Assembly: GCF_949628215.1 (NCBI RefSeq)
Contig: NC_134281.1
Location: forward strand, 13,774,501 to 13,838,500
Length of the DNA stretch: 64,000 nt
DNA from: Phalacrocorax aristotelis
Lineage: Eukaryota; Chordata; Aves; Suliformes; Phalacrocoracidae
Direction of reading: 5' to 3'
Part shown: in pieces, positions 42,331-54,204 of the stretch
Numbering within the stretch: position 1 is the stretch's first letter
How the letters are laid out: each line of letters opens with the position of its first letter
The notes under the pieces: generated by a model
What the model was told of the DNA's origin: nothing
The model's input: only the letters and a program-made list of their open reading frames with translations
The model's database searches: none
Made by a program: the position numbers and the translations under genes

Positions 42331-42616
42331 ATGGCCGCCGGGCCCGCTGCGCCCCGCGTTCTCAACGTGAACGTGGGCGTCCTGGGCCACATCGACAGCG
42401 GGAAGACGGCGCTGGCGCGGGCGCTGAGCACCACCGGCTCCACCGCCGCCTTCGACCGGGCGCCGCAGAGCCGGGCGCGGGGCATCACGCTGGACCTGGG
42501 CTTCTCCTGCCTGCGCACCGCCCTGCCGCCGCAGCTGGGCCCGGGACCCGGCGAGCTCCAGTTCACGCTGGTCGACTGCCCGGGGCACGCCTCCCTCATC
42601 CGCACCATCATCGGCG
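42331..42616 (+). CDS. EEFSEC: Selenocysteine-specific elongation factor, first coding exon (partial gene)
   Basis: EEFSEC is the eukaryotic SelB-type GTPase that carries Sec-tRNA to the ribosome and works with SECISBP2 and SECIS elements to recode UGA. The exon encodes residues 1-95 plus the first base of codon 96, ending at a GTAAGG donor. Seen: NVNVGVLGHIDSGKTALARA with the G1 P-loop (GHIDSGKT, residues 19-26), the switch I RGITLDLGFSC block (threonine 53), and G3 DCPGH at 82-86 followed by ASLIRTIIG. G4 (NKID), the beta-barrel domains and domain IV would be in later exons beyond 64000. The ATG has G at -3 and +4. The loop between GFSC and TLVDCPGH is shorter than the mammalian one as I remember it. 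An in-frame ATG at 42082 with no intervening stop is an alternative start I consider unlikely. Confidence 0.96.
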
Positions 42617-45600
42617 GTAAGGGGGAGCGGGGGCGGCGGCCCTGCCCGCCCCGGGGGCGGAGAGGCCCCCGCCGGGGTGCCGCCGCGCCGCGGGGCCGTC
42701 CCGGAGCGCCCTGGCGCCGGCTGCCCGCGGCCGAGCGAGCGGGGCTGGTCCTGCCCGCTCGGCTTGCCTGTGCCGGGAGCTTCGCTGGGGTGCTAGGCAG
42801 GGCCCCGGGTCTCCGCCTGGCCGTGCCCCCTCCGGGGAAGGCCTGGGTGGGGTGTCGGGTTTTTCACGGGCCTCGTGACTTTGTTACACTTCTCTGTAAT
42901 TGCCCCTCAAATAAAATAGCAGTTCTCGTAGAAAAGCAGTTTGTAAACGTGAAGTCTTTGTGTGCTCTTTAAACAGTTAGGCCTGCTCAGTTTTCTTACA
43001 CTTACTTGAAAAAAAAGTTTGTGTGGAGACCTTGTTTGTGGTGTTTAAGGGCAATATTAATTTCAATGTTCTCACTCGTTAAGGCTGTCAGAGTTTGATA
43101 TTCCCTGTGGCTGAGAGCTGTGCTGTACTTGCTGGTCGCGGGCGTGCCAGCCTTTTGTCTTGGAGAGACTGGGGGGTTCTAACGTGGTAATCTTTGGTTT
43201 AGAAGTAATTCTGCGGGTTTTAGTAACTTTACATCTTAGTCTTTAACCTTCTGATATCATCTACAATCTGCATTGTGTTAGAGCTCGTTTTAAATTAGTT
43301 CACCTTGTTCTATGAGAAGTAACATCTCCCCCTTCCATCTCTTGTAAAAAGAGTTAAGAGGTGATTGGTGCTTGGTTAAGGGTATAATGGAGTTGCAGAT
43401 GCAGGTGGTTTAAAGTAGTCACAGGTTGATGAACTGCAGCTACAGGGGACTCTGAAAGCAGTTCCTATGTGTTTTCTCTGCTGGTGTCTCTTTAGTGTCA
43501 ACTGGGTGGTAGTTCTGTAATGCAGTGTATGTTTCTTTTCATCTAGACTGAAGTTCAGACCAAGTTACTTCTCATAATGTATGAATTAACACTCTTTTGG
43601 ATAGATGTATTATTTGTAAGTGGCGTTAGCAGTTACTGCACTGTATGCTTTGTATTTCTTCTGGATAGGATAATAAATGTTTACTTATCTCTCAATTTCA
43701 CCAGCAGTAAAGTGCTCTGTACCATTAATGTGTGCTCTACAGCTGCAAGGGATGAGCGGCCGTATGCTGAATTCCAGAAACCTGTGATCTCAGTCATCTT
43801 CTGTACTCTACAGTCAGCTATCATTCTCAAGTAATCATATGCACCTGATTGTTTTCTAAAGAACCAAGTTTACTTTGGCTAGTGGTAACTTTTCGTAGAT
43901 GTACTGAAGAGTGACTTGTAGTTAGACGTTCCTTTCTGCCAGAAACAACTAATATGAGTGGGGTAAACTTCCTCATGAAGAGGGCATGGGAAAACTTGGA
44001 AAACCAGCTCTTTTTTTAATCACTTTAACAGTTATCTGGGGTGACTGTTTAATAAATAGACTTCTTGTTGCTTCCTAAAATTTTTATTAAGACCTTCAAA
44101 GCATTTAGTTACAGCTGTCCACACTGGTTGAATAACTTATTCAGATTTCCTTATTGATAAGCCATACTGGGAGAAGAAAAGATGTGGACAGTGGACTAGG
44201 CTAGATGGCATGCTAGAGTTTTCTTTCCAGCAAAAATGATTCTTCACATGTAGTGATTTAGACACATAAGCATATCAAACTCACTTAGTTCCAGTTATAC
44301 CAGTTTATCTTAGTGAAAGCATTTGGTTAGTGTGACTTACTGCAGTTCTATGTATTAAGAAAGAGTTGTAGAGAAAATGCAGTATTGTGTTAATACTTAA
44401 TTTAAAAAGTTAGTAATTTCAGTTTTCTGCTTGATAGCGTACATGTATCTTGATAGTGGATGCTTTTTTTTTTTAACTACCAGGTTTAAAAGGTGAAACC
44501 TTGGTGGTAAAACCTGATCTGTGCCTGTGGGACTATTTAGGTGCTTAGAGTTTTAGTACGGTTTGGTGAAACTGAAGTATAGTATATATCATGTAACAGG
44601 ATACATCCTTCAGTGTTTCTGTGTCAGTATTTAAATATTGCCAACTTTTCCAGATCTTCAGAAATGGAAAGCCAGGCCTCCTAGATAATGATACTTCAAA
44701 AATTTAGATTGTTTTCGTCTGCTTCCTAATCGTGAGCGTTCAGGTTCATCATTCCAAGCATTTTCTTTGCAAACAGGAGTGCTACTACTTCTTTCTTTTT
44801 GATGGAATCTATGATTTCCCTGTGCTACAGATTTTCTATATATAAGGTTTTAAAATAAAACATAAGTGCAAAGTACTTTATCTTTCTGTGTTTATTCTTT
44901 ATCTCAGATTTCTCTCACCCCTTTAAAAGACAACTCTTCAGAAATTAAGTCTTGTGATAGCTGTAGATGTGAGTTAGCCTACAGAAAAACTAGATTGGAG
45001 GGCTGTGGGAAGGGCAGCTGGATGTGAAGAATCAGAGGTGGAATGACAGCAGAGGGCTCTGAAGCAGCCTTCTTGTATGTTAGTCATGTGCATGCAGCTT
45101 TTGCAGTAGAAGTTACAGGTCTGAAAATATATTATTGTATGTTCTAATTGTTTGAAGCTCTCTCTTCGTTGAAGGTGGTGTAAACTAGTTGGCCCCCCTT
45201 GAGTGACGCCATCTTAGGGAAGTGCCGTCTGCTATGGCTGGATAGCACCAGCAGTATTCAGTCAGGTCTCCCATGAGGCGACTAGCTCAAGGGGTTCCTT
45301 CTGAGGAGCTTCTTATTGGCTTCACAAAGGAAGCCAGTAGTCTTTTCTTTTTGTCTTGTCTTCTCTTCCAGAGCACCATTTTCATCAGTGGCGTCCCAGG
45401 CTATCATCTAGTCTGGTTCCATCCTCTCTGTCATATTTTCTGTGCTCCCAGAGTGCTCTAAGGATTAATTCCTTTGCTGTACAGAGCTGATAAATCTGCT
45501 TACAGATTAAATGATACAGAAATATGTTAAAGAATGTTGAATGGTAAATAGTATCTAGCTAATTCTTGAAGTGGATGTTTTCATGGCTGAATCTAGTATT

Positions 45601-48600
45601 GCATTTTTGTCATGCGATGCCAGGTAGCGCTTGACCTTGCAAATACTTCACAGTCACTCACAAGATGCTTATTTAGAGACAATACCTTAGGATTAAATGA
45701 ATGCAGAATATTTGAGCAGTAACCAAATGGAATGGAAAATGGAAGTCATATTTCATTCTGTGTGGCTACATTTTTCTTGCAAAGCTTGTCCTTGAAAACA
45801 AAACATATCAAATGCTAAATCAAAAGAATATTTTTTTAACCTGCATGCTGGGAATTGGAAACATTGTTGACAGTTCCACCCAAAATGCTTTCTTAAAGTT
45901 TTAGCTGGAAGGTGATAGTCAAGGCTGGAATGGAATAAATGATGGGCACTTGACTTACTACATCGTGGCTTTCACTTGTATTTAAACCATACTGGTTTAT
46001 TCTTCAACAGCAGACCCTTGTGTGTCTGATGTGGCAGGAAGGTATTAGGTTATTGTGGATAGCTGTATGGCTTGGACTGTGCCATGTATTTCTTTTTGTT
46101 GTATTCTGTTGAACAGGAAGAACAAAACTCTTTATTTTACATGAATTTCAAAACTTTTTCTGTGCTCTAGCTGGATCTTGTCTAACTGTCATGTATCAAG
46201 CAATGCAACAAATACTGTATAGCATTTGTAGTTGATTTGCTAAACAGAGAAAACAAATCAGAATAACTGAATTTTAAGGGTCAATTCTTTAGCTTGCCAC
46301 AAGCAGTAAGAAGTACCCACATCAGTCTTATGCTTGCTTTCTGCACTGAAGGAATGACCGCAAAATGCAATACTCCTATTTTTATCATTTGTGCTTTCTT
46401 CTATTGCAACAGAGATTTGGAGTGGTGTCTTGTTAAAATTTTGCACTGAGTGGGGTAGTTCCTGCCGCAGGCTTTTTTTTTTTTTTGGGTTCTGTTCTTT
46501 TGTTAAATTTCAGCTCTCTGATCTTCCACAAAGCTGATGTTATTGTCACCAAAGTAAAATAAGAGTTGGTTTTACATTTGTTTGTCACAGACCTGTGCAT
46601 CCAGTAGGGTCTGGAATGGTTTCTCAAATGAGTTCAGCAGTAAGCGATGCCTGCAGAGAGGTTATATGAGTTAATCTGCCAGAAGAAATTCAATCCCCAT
46701 ATTTCATTTTAAGACCACTTTGTGTAGCAAAGTAGTTTAACCAGTAGCAGATTTTTTTACTTGCTGATGGTTAATTTCATGCCCTACAAAGGGTCAGCAC
46801 ACTAATACAGAAGAACATGATTACCTCATCCTAGCTTTCCCCACACACATGCAGTGAAGGGATACCACAGTGTTTGTTTTAGGTGAGCTGTTGTCAGATG
46901 CCCTTTATCTGTTTGATTTTGAGATGAGTCCTTTAAAAAACTTCTGAAAAAGAAAGTTGTCTTTTTTTTCTCTATGAAGTCCAAAGGACAGAGTATCCTT
47001 ATAGGGTTTTAGTTGGAAAGCTGCTGCTTGACCCTGGTTGTCTAAACCTGGGGGGGGGAATTCTGACAAACTTGTAGTTTTGTAATCCTTATGCCTGTCT
47101 GAACCTTTGACCCTTCTACTTTATAACTAGGGCTTCATTGTCACCATTTGTCCCTGCAGTTCCTTTCAAAGAAAACTGCTTTGCAAGTGTCTGTTTCCAC
47201 TTTGCTGCTGTGTTCTGTTAAGGAAGGGTATTAATTCATACCTGATACATTGGAGGGGCCAAGACTTTTGAACTTGCACAAGAGCTTGGGGAGGGGGAAA
47301 TGAGCATAGCAAAAGCATGTCTTGCTGGTGCAAATGAGTACAATGTAAACAGTCTTGGGAGATCGAGGGAAATGTGGTATTGCTACCAGCATTCAAATTC
47401 AGTCAGATGCAGATTATTTGTAAGGCTAACGTAGCATAAAGAAAAAGTATTTTTATCAGAGATCAGTTTTTTTGCCGAGCTTTTTGTAAGCTTTTAAGAC
47501 TATTTGCAAGCTCAGGGTTACCTTTGCCTTATTGTCATGAAAATACACTTCTGTCAGTGTTAACTTTTGCTTGTTGACATTTTGTGAAGATATGACAGTT
47601 CTTGGTTTTTTTTCCATTCCAGGTGAGAGAACAAGTAGAATTTTGCAGTTGTAGAGCATATATATGGATGACTTAAATTTATGTGGAGGCCTCTTGCTGT
47701 TGTGTGCACATTTTGAAGGGAAACATCTCCTCTGGAGGAGAGAGTGCCTTGTGTTGTCCAGTGGATACCATTCTGGTCAGACAAAAGTCACTGGAGGGTC
47801 TTGAGGACTTCGGCTGCCAGCTTGAAATGAGAATAACATAATAATGAACCTTATTCTGGTGGACAAATGTAATTCATATTCATGAGCCTTTATGTAGTGA
47901 TTGGTGTTATTGAAGTACTCATGGGCCAAGAGAATTCAACGAGCACTAATGTGAATGTTTTCTGAACACTATTAAACTTACTGGGTTCATGGGGCTTGCA
48001 AATTGCTGACATTGCTTTGTATTAAAACTGCAAATAAATAAACTTTATTCCTGTAAATGAAAACACTTTTCTCTTGAAATTGAAATAGTGTCTTTTTAAT
48101 TCACTTTAATTTAGCTGGTGCCTGATAGTTGCCTGACAAATTAAAGGAGTATTTTTACTGGCATTTTAAAATGAAAGCCACTTATTTAATTAAGGAGCTA
48201 CGCATAAAGAAAAGTCAGCTGGTATAAAAATATTGCTGCTCTCCCTCTCTCCCCAGCCCTCAAAGTGCAACTTTGTCTGCTGGATATTACAGTGCACAAG
48301 AGGGCAGTATTTGCTTACAATGTAGGATCTTAATGATAAGTACATAGGGTAGCAGGTCAGCATGGATGGAGTGACCTTACTTTGAATTGAAACAGAATTA
48401 AGTAGAAGACTTGGAACACAACTGTGGCTTAACTTTCCCATTCCTAGAGAAAAGACCCTATGTGTTTTTAAGGAAGGTTAGTCTTATTTAATCTACCATT
48501 TGGATAGTTCTTTTTACACCTTAAGGAATAAAAGCGTATGAGGTGTTGTCTTACACATTACATGAGATGCAAGTAACACAGGTGGGATGAAACAACTGCT

Positions 48601-50903
48601 TTTCACTGAAGGTGCATGTGAGCAGTATGACTTTTCATCACATAGAAAGGGCTGGGTGTTTTGTTATGTGTTTATGGAAAACTTATCTAGTTTAACCAGT
48701 AAAGCAACTGGTGATGTGAAACCATGGAATTCATTGTACAATATTATTTTATTTCTTTCACTGTTTCCCCATGTTATTTAATAATTGAGAAAAAGCAGGG
48801 TGGTTGTACTAAATCAGTTTTGAACCACCTCTGCTATATAGGATTTGTTGTGTGAGATTAAGAGTAGAATGAAACTTGTTTTTCTCTGTGTGTACTGGGG
48901 CACTTTAAAAGAGTGGTCTTCATGTGGAATTTTTTTCTATCTACCATAACTTTAATGGTTCTAACTTTATTATGATTTGCTTCTCATTTCTGTATTAATG
49001 TTTTTTGAGCGATGTGACAGACTAGCCTGCTTGGCTGCTACGATTTCTATTCTATGCCCTCCTCTGCTTTTTTTGACTTGAAGCTGATTTCCCTATTAAA
49101 GTTACACAGGTCCAACAAGCTCCTAAACTATACATCAACTCTTAAGTAATATTAGAGAGCAAAGCAGGAAGTGTCTTCCTTTCCTTTTATGGGTTGAAAA
49201 GTTTAAAAGGAGCAAGAGAGCCATAGCCTTCTGATCTCAGAAATTATAGTGAATAATCATATTATCTTCTAATTCTTGTTAGAATGCTGTCAGAAATGTA
49301 CTGTTTCCTGTGTTCACTAAAAAAAAAAGTCTATGTCTTGTTCTGAAGATGTGATTTATAATTGAATTCTCGATCTTAGATTGTAAACTAGAGTGGCTTT
49401 CTTGACCCTTGTTTGAATGTTAAATTCTCTTGCTAATATAGGATAATTTTTCTAGAAAGCTTTTGAGTAGTTGTGTGCATTCTTGCTTGTATACAACAAA
49501 ATTGTGCTAATTCACACTTCATTATTTGACACAAAAACTTGACAGCTTCTCAGAAAAACATAATAACCAAGTGCTGTAATGGTGCTAAGTCTGTTTGATC
49601 ATTCTTCCTATTGATTTAAAAACAGCATTTCTTTGTTCCATCATACTGTGTACAGGCATTCATCAAATAACCACATGCCCTTTCATTTCACTTTTGCTTC
49701 ATGTTTCTCCTTGGTTGAAATTATTTTCTAAGCTGTTTGGGAGAGTGGTCAAGCTTTAATAATTCACTTTTAGATGTTTTTAAATATCAGCTAATGTAGT
49801 GAAGTATTATAAATAGCTGCATAAAATCTAGAAAAACTTACTGTAAAATATGAAGCATGTTCATAGTTAGAATTACCTTTGTCAAAAGAAATTTAAAGCA
49901 CATTTTTCAAAGTAGTATTTTTACTGATGCATATGTTTGCTTGTTAAATAGTCCAATTTAGCAATTCAGTAGTCTACTAATTAACAAACTAGCTTAATAA
50001 GGTTCTCTGTATTTGTTCTACAGCTTGATTTAGAAGTTGTCTTCAACTAGTAGATGCTAGATATAAGTTAATGATACGTTGCTTATGTATAGAACCCACT
50101 TTTAATAGCTAGTCTAGCTTGGTGGAGCCATGAACTTAGATTCCTTAATCTGTTTCTCTGGGGTATTTTGTACTAGAAGTAATAACGCACATCCTTGGAT
50201 GACTCTTTTAAAGTACTGTTTATCAAAACCCCTAGAAAAACAAAATGCAGAGGGAAAAATCTAAGTTATAATTGTAAAGCAGATCTAGCTAAGCGAGCAA
50301 ACCAAACCCCTGCATTGCCATTGTTAAAGTCGGTTAAGTGGAATAAAAAGTTGTTTCTGTGTGTGGCGGCTAGTTCTTTTCTGTTTGGGAACCCTAAGGT
50401 TGGCCTGGCAAGCTGAAGAGCAAGGACAGATGTTCTGCGGTGGTGATTTCCAGATGGATTCTTGAATGCATTGTGTTCTGTGGGTCACAGCTCATAGCAG
50501 AGCAAAATTGAGTGAGAGCTCCAGCAAAGAAAGACTTGAACAGCTCGTACGAGAGCTATGATTGCAAAGATACCGTGCATTTTGTGAGAAAATATTCTCT
50601 GTGCTATCTCTAAAATTCAGATTAAATAGGCATTCTGAAGTGCTTCCTTTAAACGGTTTGCTTCCAAAAAGCGTTGCAGGCTAAATAAATACCAATAATT
50701 CTTATTTCCCATCTCCTTATCAGTTATTCTACCAAAATGTTCTTGCATGGGCTATCTAATCTCTTCAAGTGAACATGGAATGGTTAGTGTTGTCTTCCAA
50801 GTTGAATTACAGTCTCTGTTTCAAACTTGAGCTGATTAATTCTGTTGGATTGTAATTATGAACATTACCAGCTGTAGCGGTGGTTGTGACCAAACAAACA
50901 AAT

Positions 50904-50916
50904 TATATATATATAT
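50904..50916 (+). repeat. (AT)n microsatellite
   Basis: Short alternating AT run in EEFSEC intron 1. Confidence 0.85.
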
Positions 50917-52565
50917 GTTGAATGTAACAGCAGAATGAGTTAGTGAATAGTGGAAGAAAAGGAAATGGAACGGGGAGGATAGCTTAAACAAAAATTAATA
51001 AATTGTATTCAGGAGCATTGTAGGGGTAAAGGATGATAAGGGGAAATAAAAATCAAAGTTTGAATTTTGAGGCTTATAGAAGTTGACCTGGGTAAGAATC
51101 CAGGCCCCTCACCCCAGGTTCCAGAGGAGAGATGATTCATTTGGGCTTATGGTTTTGTTTAAAATCTTCTTATTTTCTTTTACTTCATGCCATAGAAAGA
51201 TCATGAAGTTGTTTTGTCCACTGCAGATCTGTTTGTTCGACAGTGGCAGAAAAGTGAATTTCATCCAATCCCCTGTAGCATTGTCTTCCTCTACTGTGCC
51301 AAAGTTTTGCTTTGTTTCATGTCTTACTTGGGATGCAACATATGGTTGGCATATAGGAGTAACTGGTACTCTCAGATCTTGTGTGCTCTTTCTCACTGTG
51401 GAGCTTTGCCTTGATTTGTTGGCAGTTTCACCTATCTCTTATTTCCACTAATTGTATTGTAGAGCATATTTTAGAGATGATTCCTGTATGTGTAAAATTT
51501 GAAATGGTCTTGGAGATTCTGTTGGGTAAGGAAAGCTGTACAAGTGTTTGAGAGTTGTTGACAGAACTATCCAGTTATTAACTAGGATAGGCAAGGATCT
51601 TTTGTCTTAGGTGTTTATTCATGCTTAAACCTACTTTTCTTATATTAAAGACTTCCCTTCCAGCAGCATTGCTTTAGAGAAGAAAGTTTCCAAAGCATGC
51701 AAAAACTGTATTTCAGAGAAAGAAACAATTATTGTAGGTTTTTTTTTTTTAGGATCAAGTAGAGGGGGAGGGAAAATGGTTTCCTTGTATTTGACTGTGC
51801 TGTTGGATGGAAGACAAAGCTCAGTCTCTCTTGCTGACTACTGTCATCATCGAGGCTTTTTTTTTTCTCTCTCAGCAATTTTGTCTCCACTGAGACCCCC
51901 GCAGCCATTGGCAAGACCATAGCCTGAGATTAAATCTCATGGTTGGGTGAAATTCTAATGACTGTAATTGTTTCCTCTTTTTAAGTCTGTGGTCCCTTCA
52001 TCAAAGAGTGGTGCGGAAATTATGCATTTATGTTGTAAAAAGGGAGGTCATGATTACCTGAACCTGTGGTTGACTTCGGGGGATTCTGTGTCATGTTCTG
52101 GCAGTGGTTATCCATGCTGACATTCTAGTATGTGAAATCATTTAAAATGTGGCTTAGAGTATATATGTAAAGTAATAGTGGCATGCCTCAGTCCTCCCTG
52201 GGGTTTGTGCTCCTCTCATACGGCTGTCACCCACTCCCAGATGATAGCTACCATTCAGTCGGGAGTGGTAGCAGCGCTTGTGTTTTGGTCATCTGCTGGA
52301 ATAGGAGAGGAGGGTAAGTAGTAAATGTGGGTTGAGGTAGGTTTCTGTGAGTGATCTGTCTCAAAGGTAAGCTCCTAACCTAGTGCAGCCATGAAATGAT
52401 GCTGGACTTGTGTCTCCCCCAAATTGCAAAGGGCTTAGGACCTATCAGCAAGTGTTACTGTTAACCCTCACACTTCGGTGTGTATTGAAGGCGTTCAGCA
52501 TCTTGAAGCATTGCACCAGTATGTCCTGGCTGTGAAGGAACTGGACATGAGTGTAGATATGAAAC

Positions 52566-52587
52566 ACACCCCCCCCACACCCCCCCC
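52566..52587 (+). repeat. C-rich homopolymer pair
   Basis: Runs of eight and eight C separated by ACA. Low-complexity sequence able to form G-quadruplex on the minus strand. Confidence 0.8.
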
Positions 52588-53711
52588 AATTTTATAGAGG
52601 TAGTTTGTCTGGTCCTGAAAAATTGCAATATACACATGCATTAGTGTTGCTGTGTGATGGAAAAATTCAGGTATTTTGTGTTGTTTGACTTTATTGTGCA
52701 GTTCTGTATGTACACAACTTTGGAACCATACTTTCCCCTAAACTTGTTTGAAGAGTTATGAAAAAGATCATGTACTGTGTTAAGTATAAAATTTTTGGAG
52801 TTTGTACTCTAATTTATGAAGTATCCTTTAAAGATATCAGAAGAACTGATTTAATCATTTAATCAGAAAATACGGAAAATGGTTCAAATGGTACTTAAAA
52901 TTGTCTAGGCTACATTTAGGGACTAAAGAAACCCCAAAATATTGTCATACTTACAAGCACTCAGCATCAGAATCTCTCCCTATTCTCAGTGAGACAATAA
53001 GTATTCAGTTTAGAGTGCTGAAAAGTACAACCGCAACAAAAAAATCCCAAGTGTCAACAATGCTATTCACCTCAGGGACCAGCCTTGGGCATATAATGCT
53101 CAAACTTGGTTGCTGTCTGGCAGTATTATAACTTGAATTAATAGGATAATATGCCTCATGTTAAAAATTCCTTAAAGCCTGAAAAGCAAGTTCTTACACC
53201 AAAATTATATGCCTGGGTTTATGTACATATAAGTAAAATCCGTAATAAAACCCTTGAAATAATTGTTGATAATATTTATTCTTGTGTATGGCATAACAGT
53301 ATTGTTAAACATTCAAAAGTCATGAGTCGGGCATCCCTGAGGAAGTTTAAGGAAATAGTTTTGTTCTTTCAACTCACTTGCTGTGTGACAGGTTTTCACC
53401 CTGTCGTACAGGACAACGCGTATTTCTTTCCCTGAGTAGACTTTTCACCTGACAAACAACTGAGATCCTCCCGTTACTTCAAGTGCTGTGATAAAATTTC
53501 AGCGGCTGGTGATGTTTACCCATGTGTTTGCAATTGAGCTCTCCCTTTACTCTGTTTGATGGGTATTATGATATCCAGTAATGCTAGCTTTTACTGTCAG
53601 AAAGTGCTATTTAACTGGAATCTCTTGCGGGAGGAGATTCACTTGTCTGTGGGGCTGTATAATGCATCTAGGGGCAATATAAAAAAAATGTAGATCTGGT
53701 TAAATTGAACC

Positions 53712-53727
53712 ATGCCAAGCTTGGCAT
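53712..53727. repeat. Perfect 16-bp palindrome
   Basis: ATGCCAAGCTTGGCAT is its own reverse complement. The GCCAA and TTGGC half-sites are arranged back to front relative to an NF1 site, so NF1 binding is not implied. Confidence 0.85.
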
Positions 53728-54165
53728 AGAGAAAATACTCTTTTAGTTAAGTGAAGGAAAGAGTTCTGAACTGAAGCTAGATTCTTAAAAACCCACCAAA
53801 AATAAATCAAAAAAACAGTGGGTGAAAATCCTGTCTTTACAGAAAGTTCATCTTGGATGTTTTCACTACTGAACCGTACTCACTAACAAATTGTGGGGGT
53901 GTGTGTGTTTGGGTGTTTTTTCATTATGTGTCCCTAGAAGTGTTTTCTTTTTTGTTTTGAAGCTTTATTTACTGTATGAAGTAGTTGATTATTACAGTAA
54001 TAGCCTGCACTGCTTTTGTAGGGTTTAATGTTTTCTTTGTTGTAAGTTAAAGTCAAACAAATCAGATGTGAAGACAAATTTAACTTTGGATTTCTTTTTT
54101 TAAACACAAGCCCTGCTCTCCATTTCTTTTCCCCACCCTCCATCAAGAAACCAGTGAGTCTTTAA

Positions 54166-54204
54166 ATTACTTTAAAACCTTTTTTTTTTTTTTTAAAGTA
54201 ATGT
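54166..54204. repeat. Poly-T run (17 T) flanked by inverted ATTACTTT/AAAGTAAT
   Basis: ATTACTTT at 54166-54173 and AAAGTAAT at 54197-54204 flank a stretch ending in 17 T (54180-54196). Probably low-complexity DNA. A retroposon tail was considered, but no body is recognisable next to it. Confidence 0.7.

Larger units (their letters stand above)
42080..42800 (+). promoter_or_regulatory. EEFSEC: EEFSEC CpG island, promoter and 5' UTR
   Basis: Strongly GC- and CpG-rich sequence around the EEFSEC first exon. A CGG-type tract at 42241-42276 lies about 60-90 bases before the start codon. No TATA box is evident. The transcription start could not be fixed, but it probably lies between about 42100 and 42300. 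Confidence 0.6.

Noticed and set aside
41475-42611. Minus-strand frame of about 378 codons, the longest open frame in the window
   Set aside because: It runs antisense through the CR1 fragment, the CpG island and EEFSEC exon 1. Those are clearly real on the plus strand, and CpG islands are poor in stop codons.
42617-42972. Extension of the EEFSEC frame beyond 42616
   Set aside because: The frame stays open to 42972, but a clear GTAAGG donor follows codon 95 and the downstream residues no longer match the elongation factor family.
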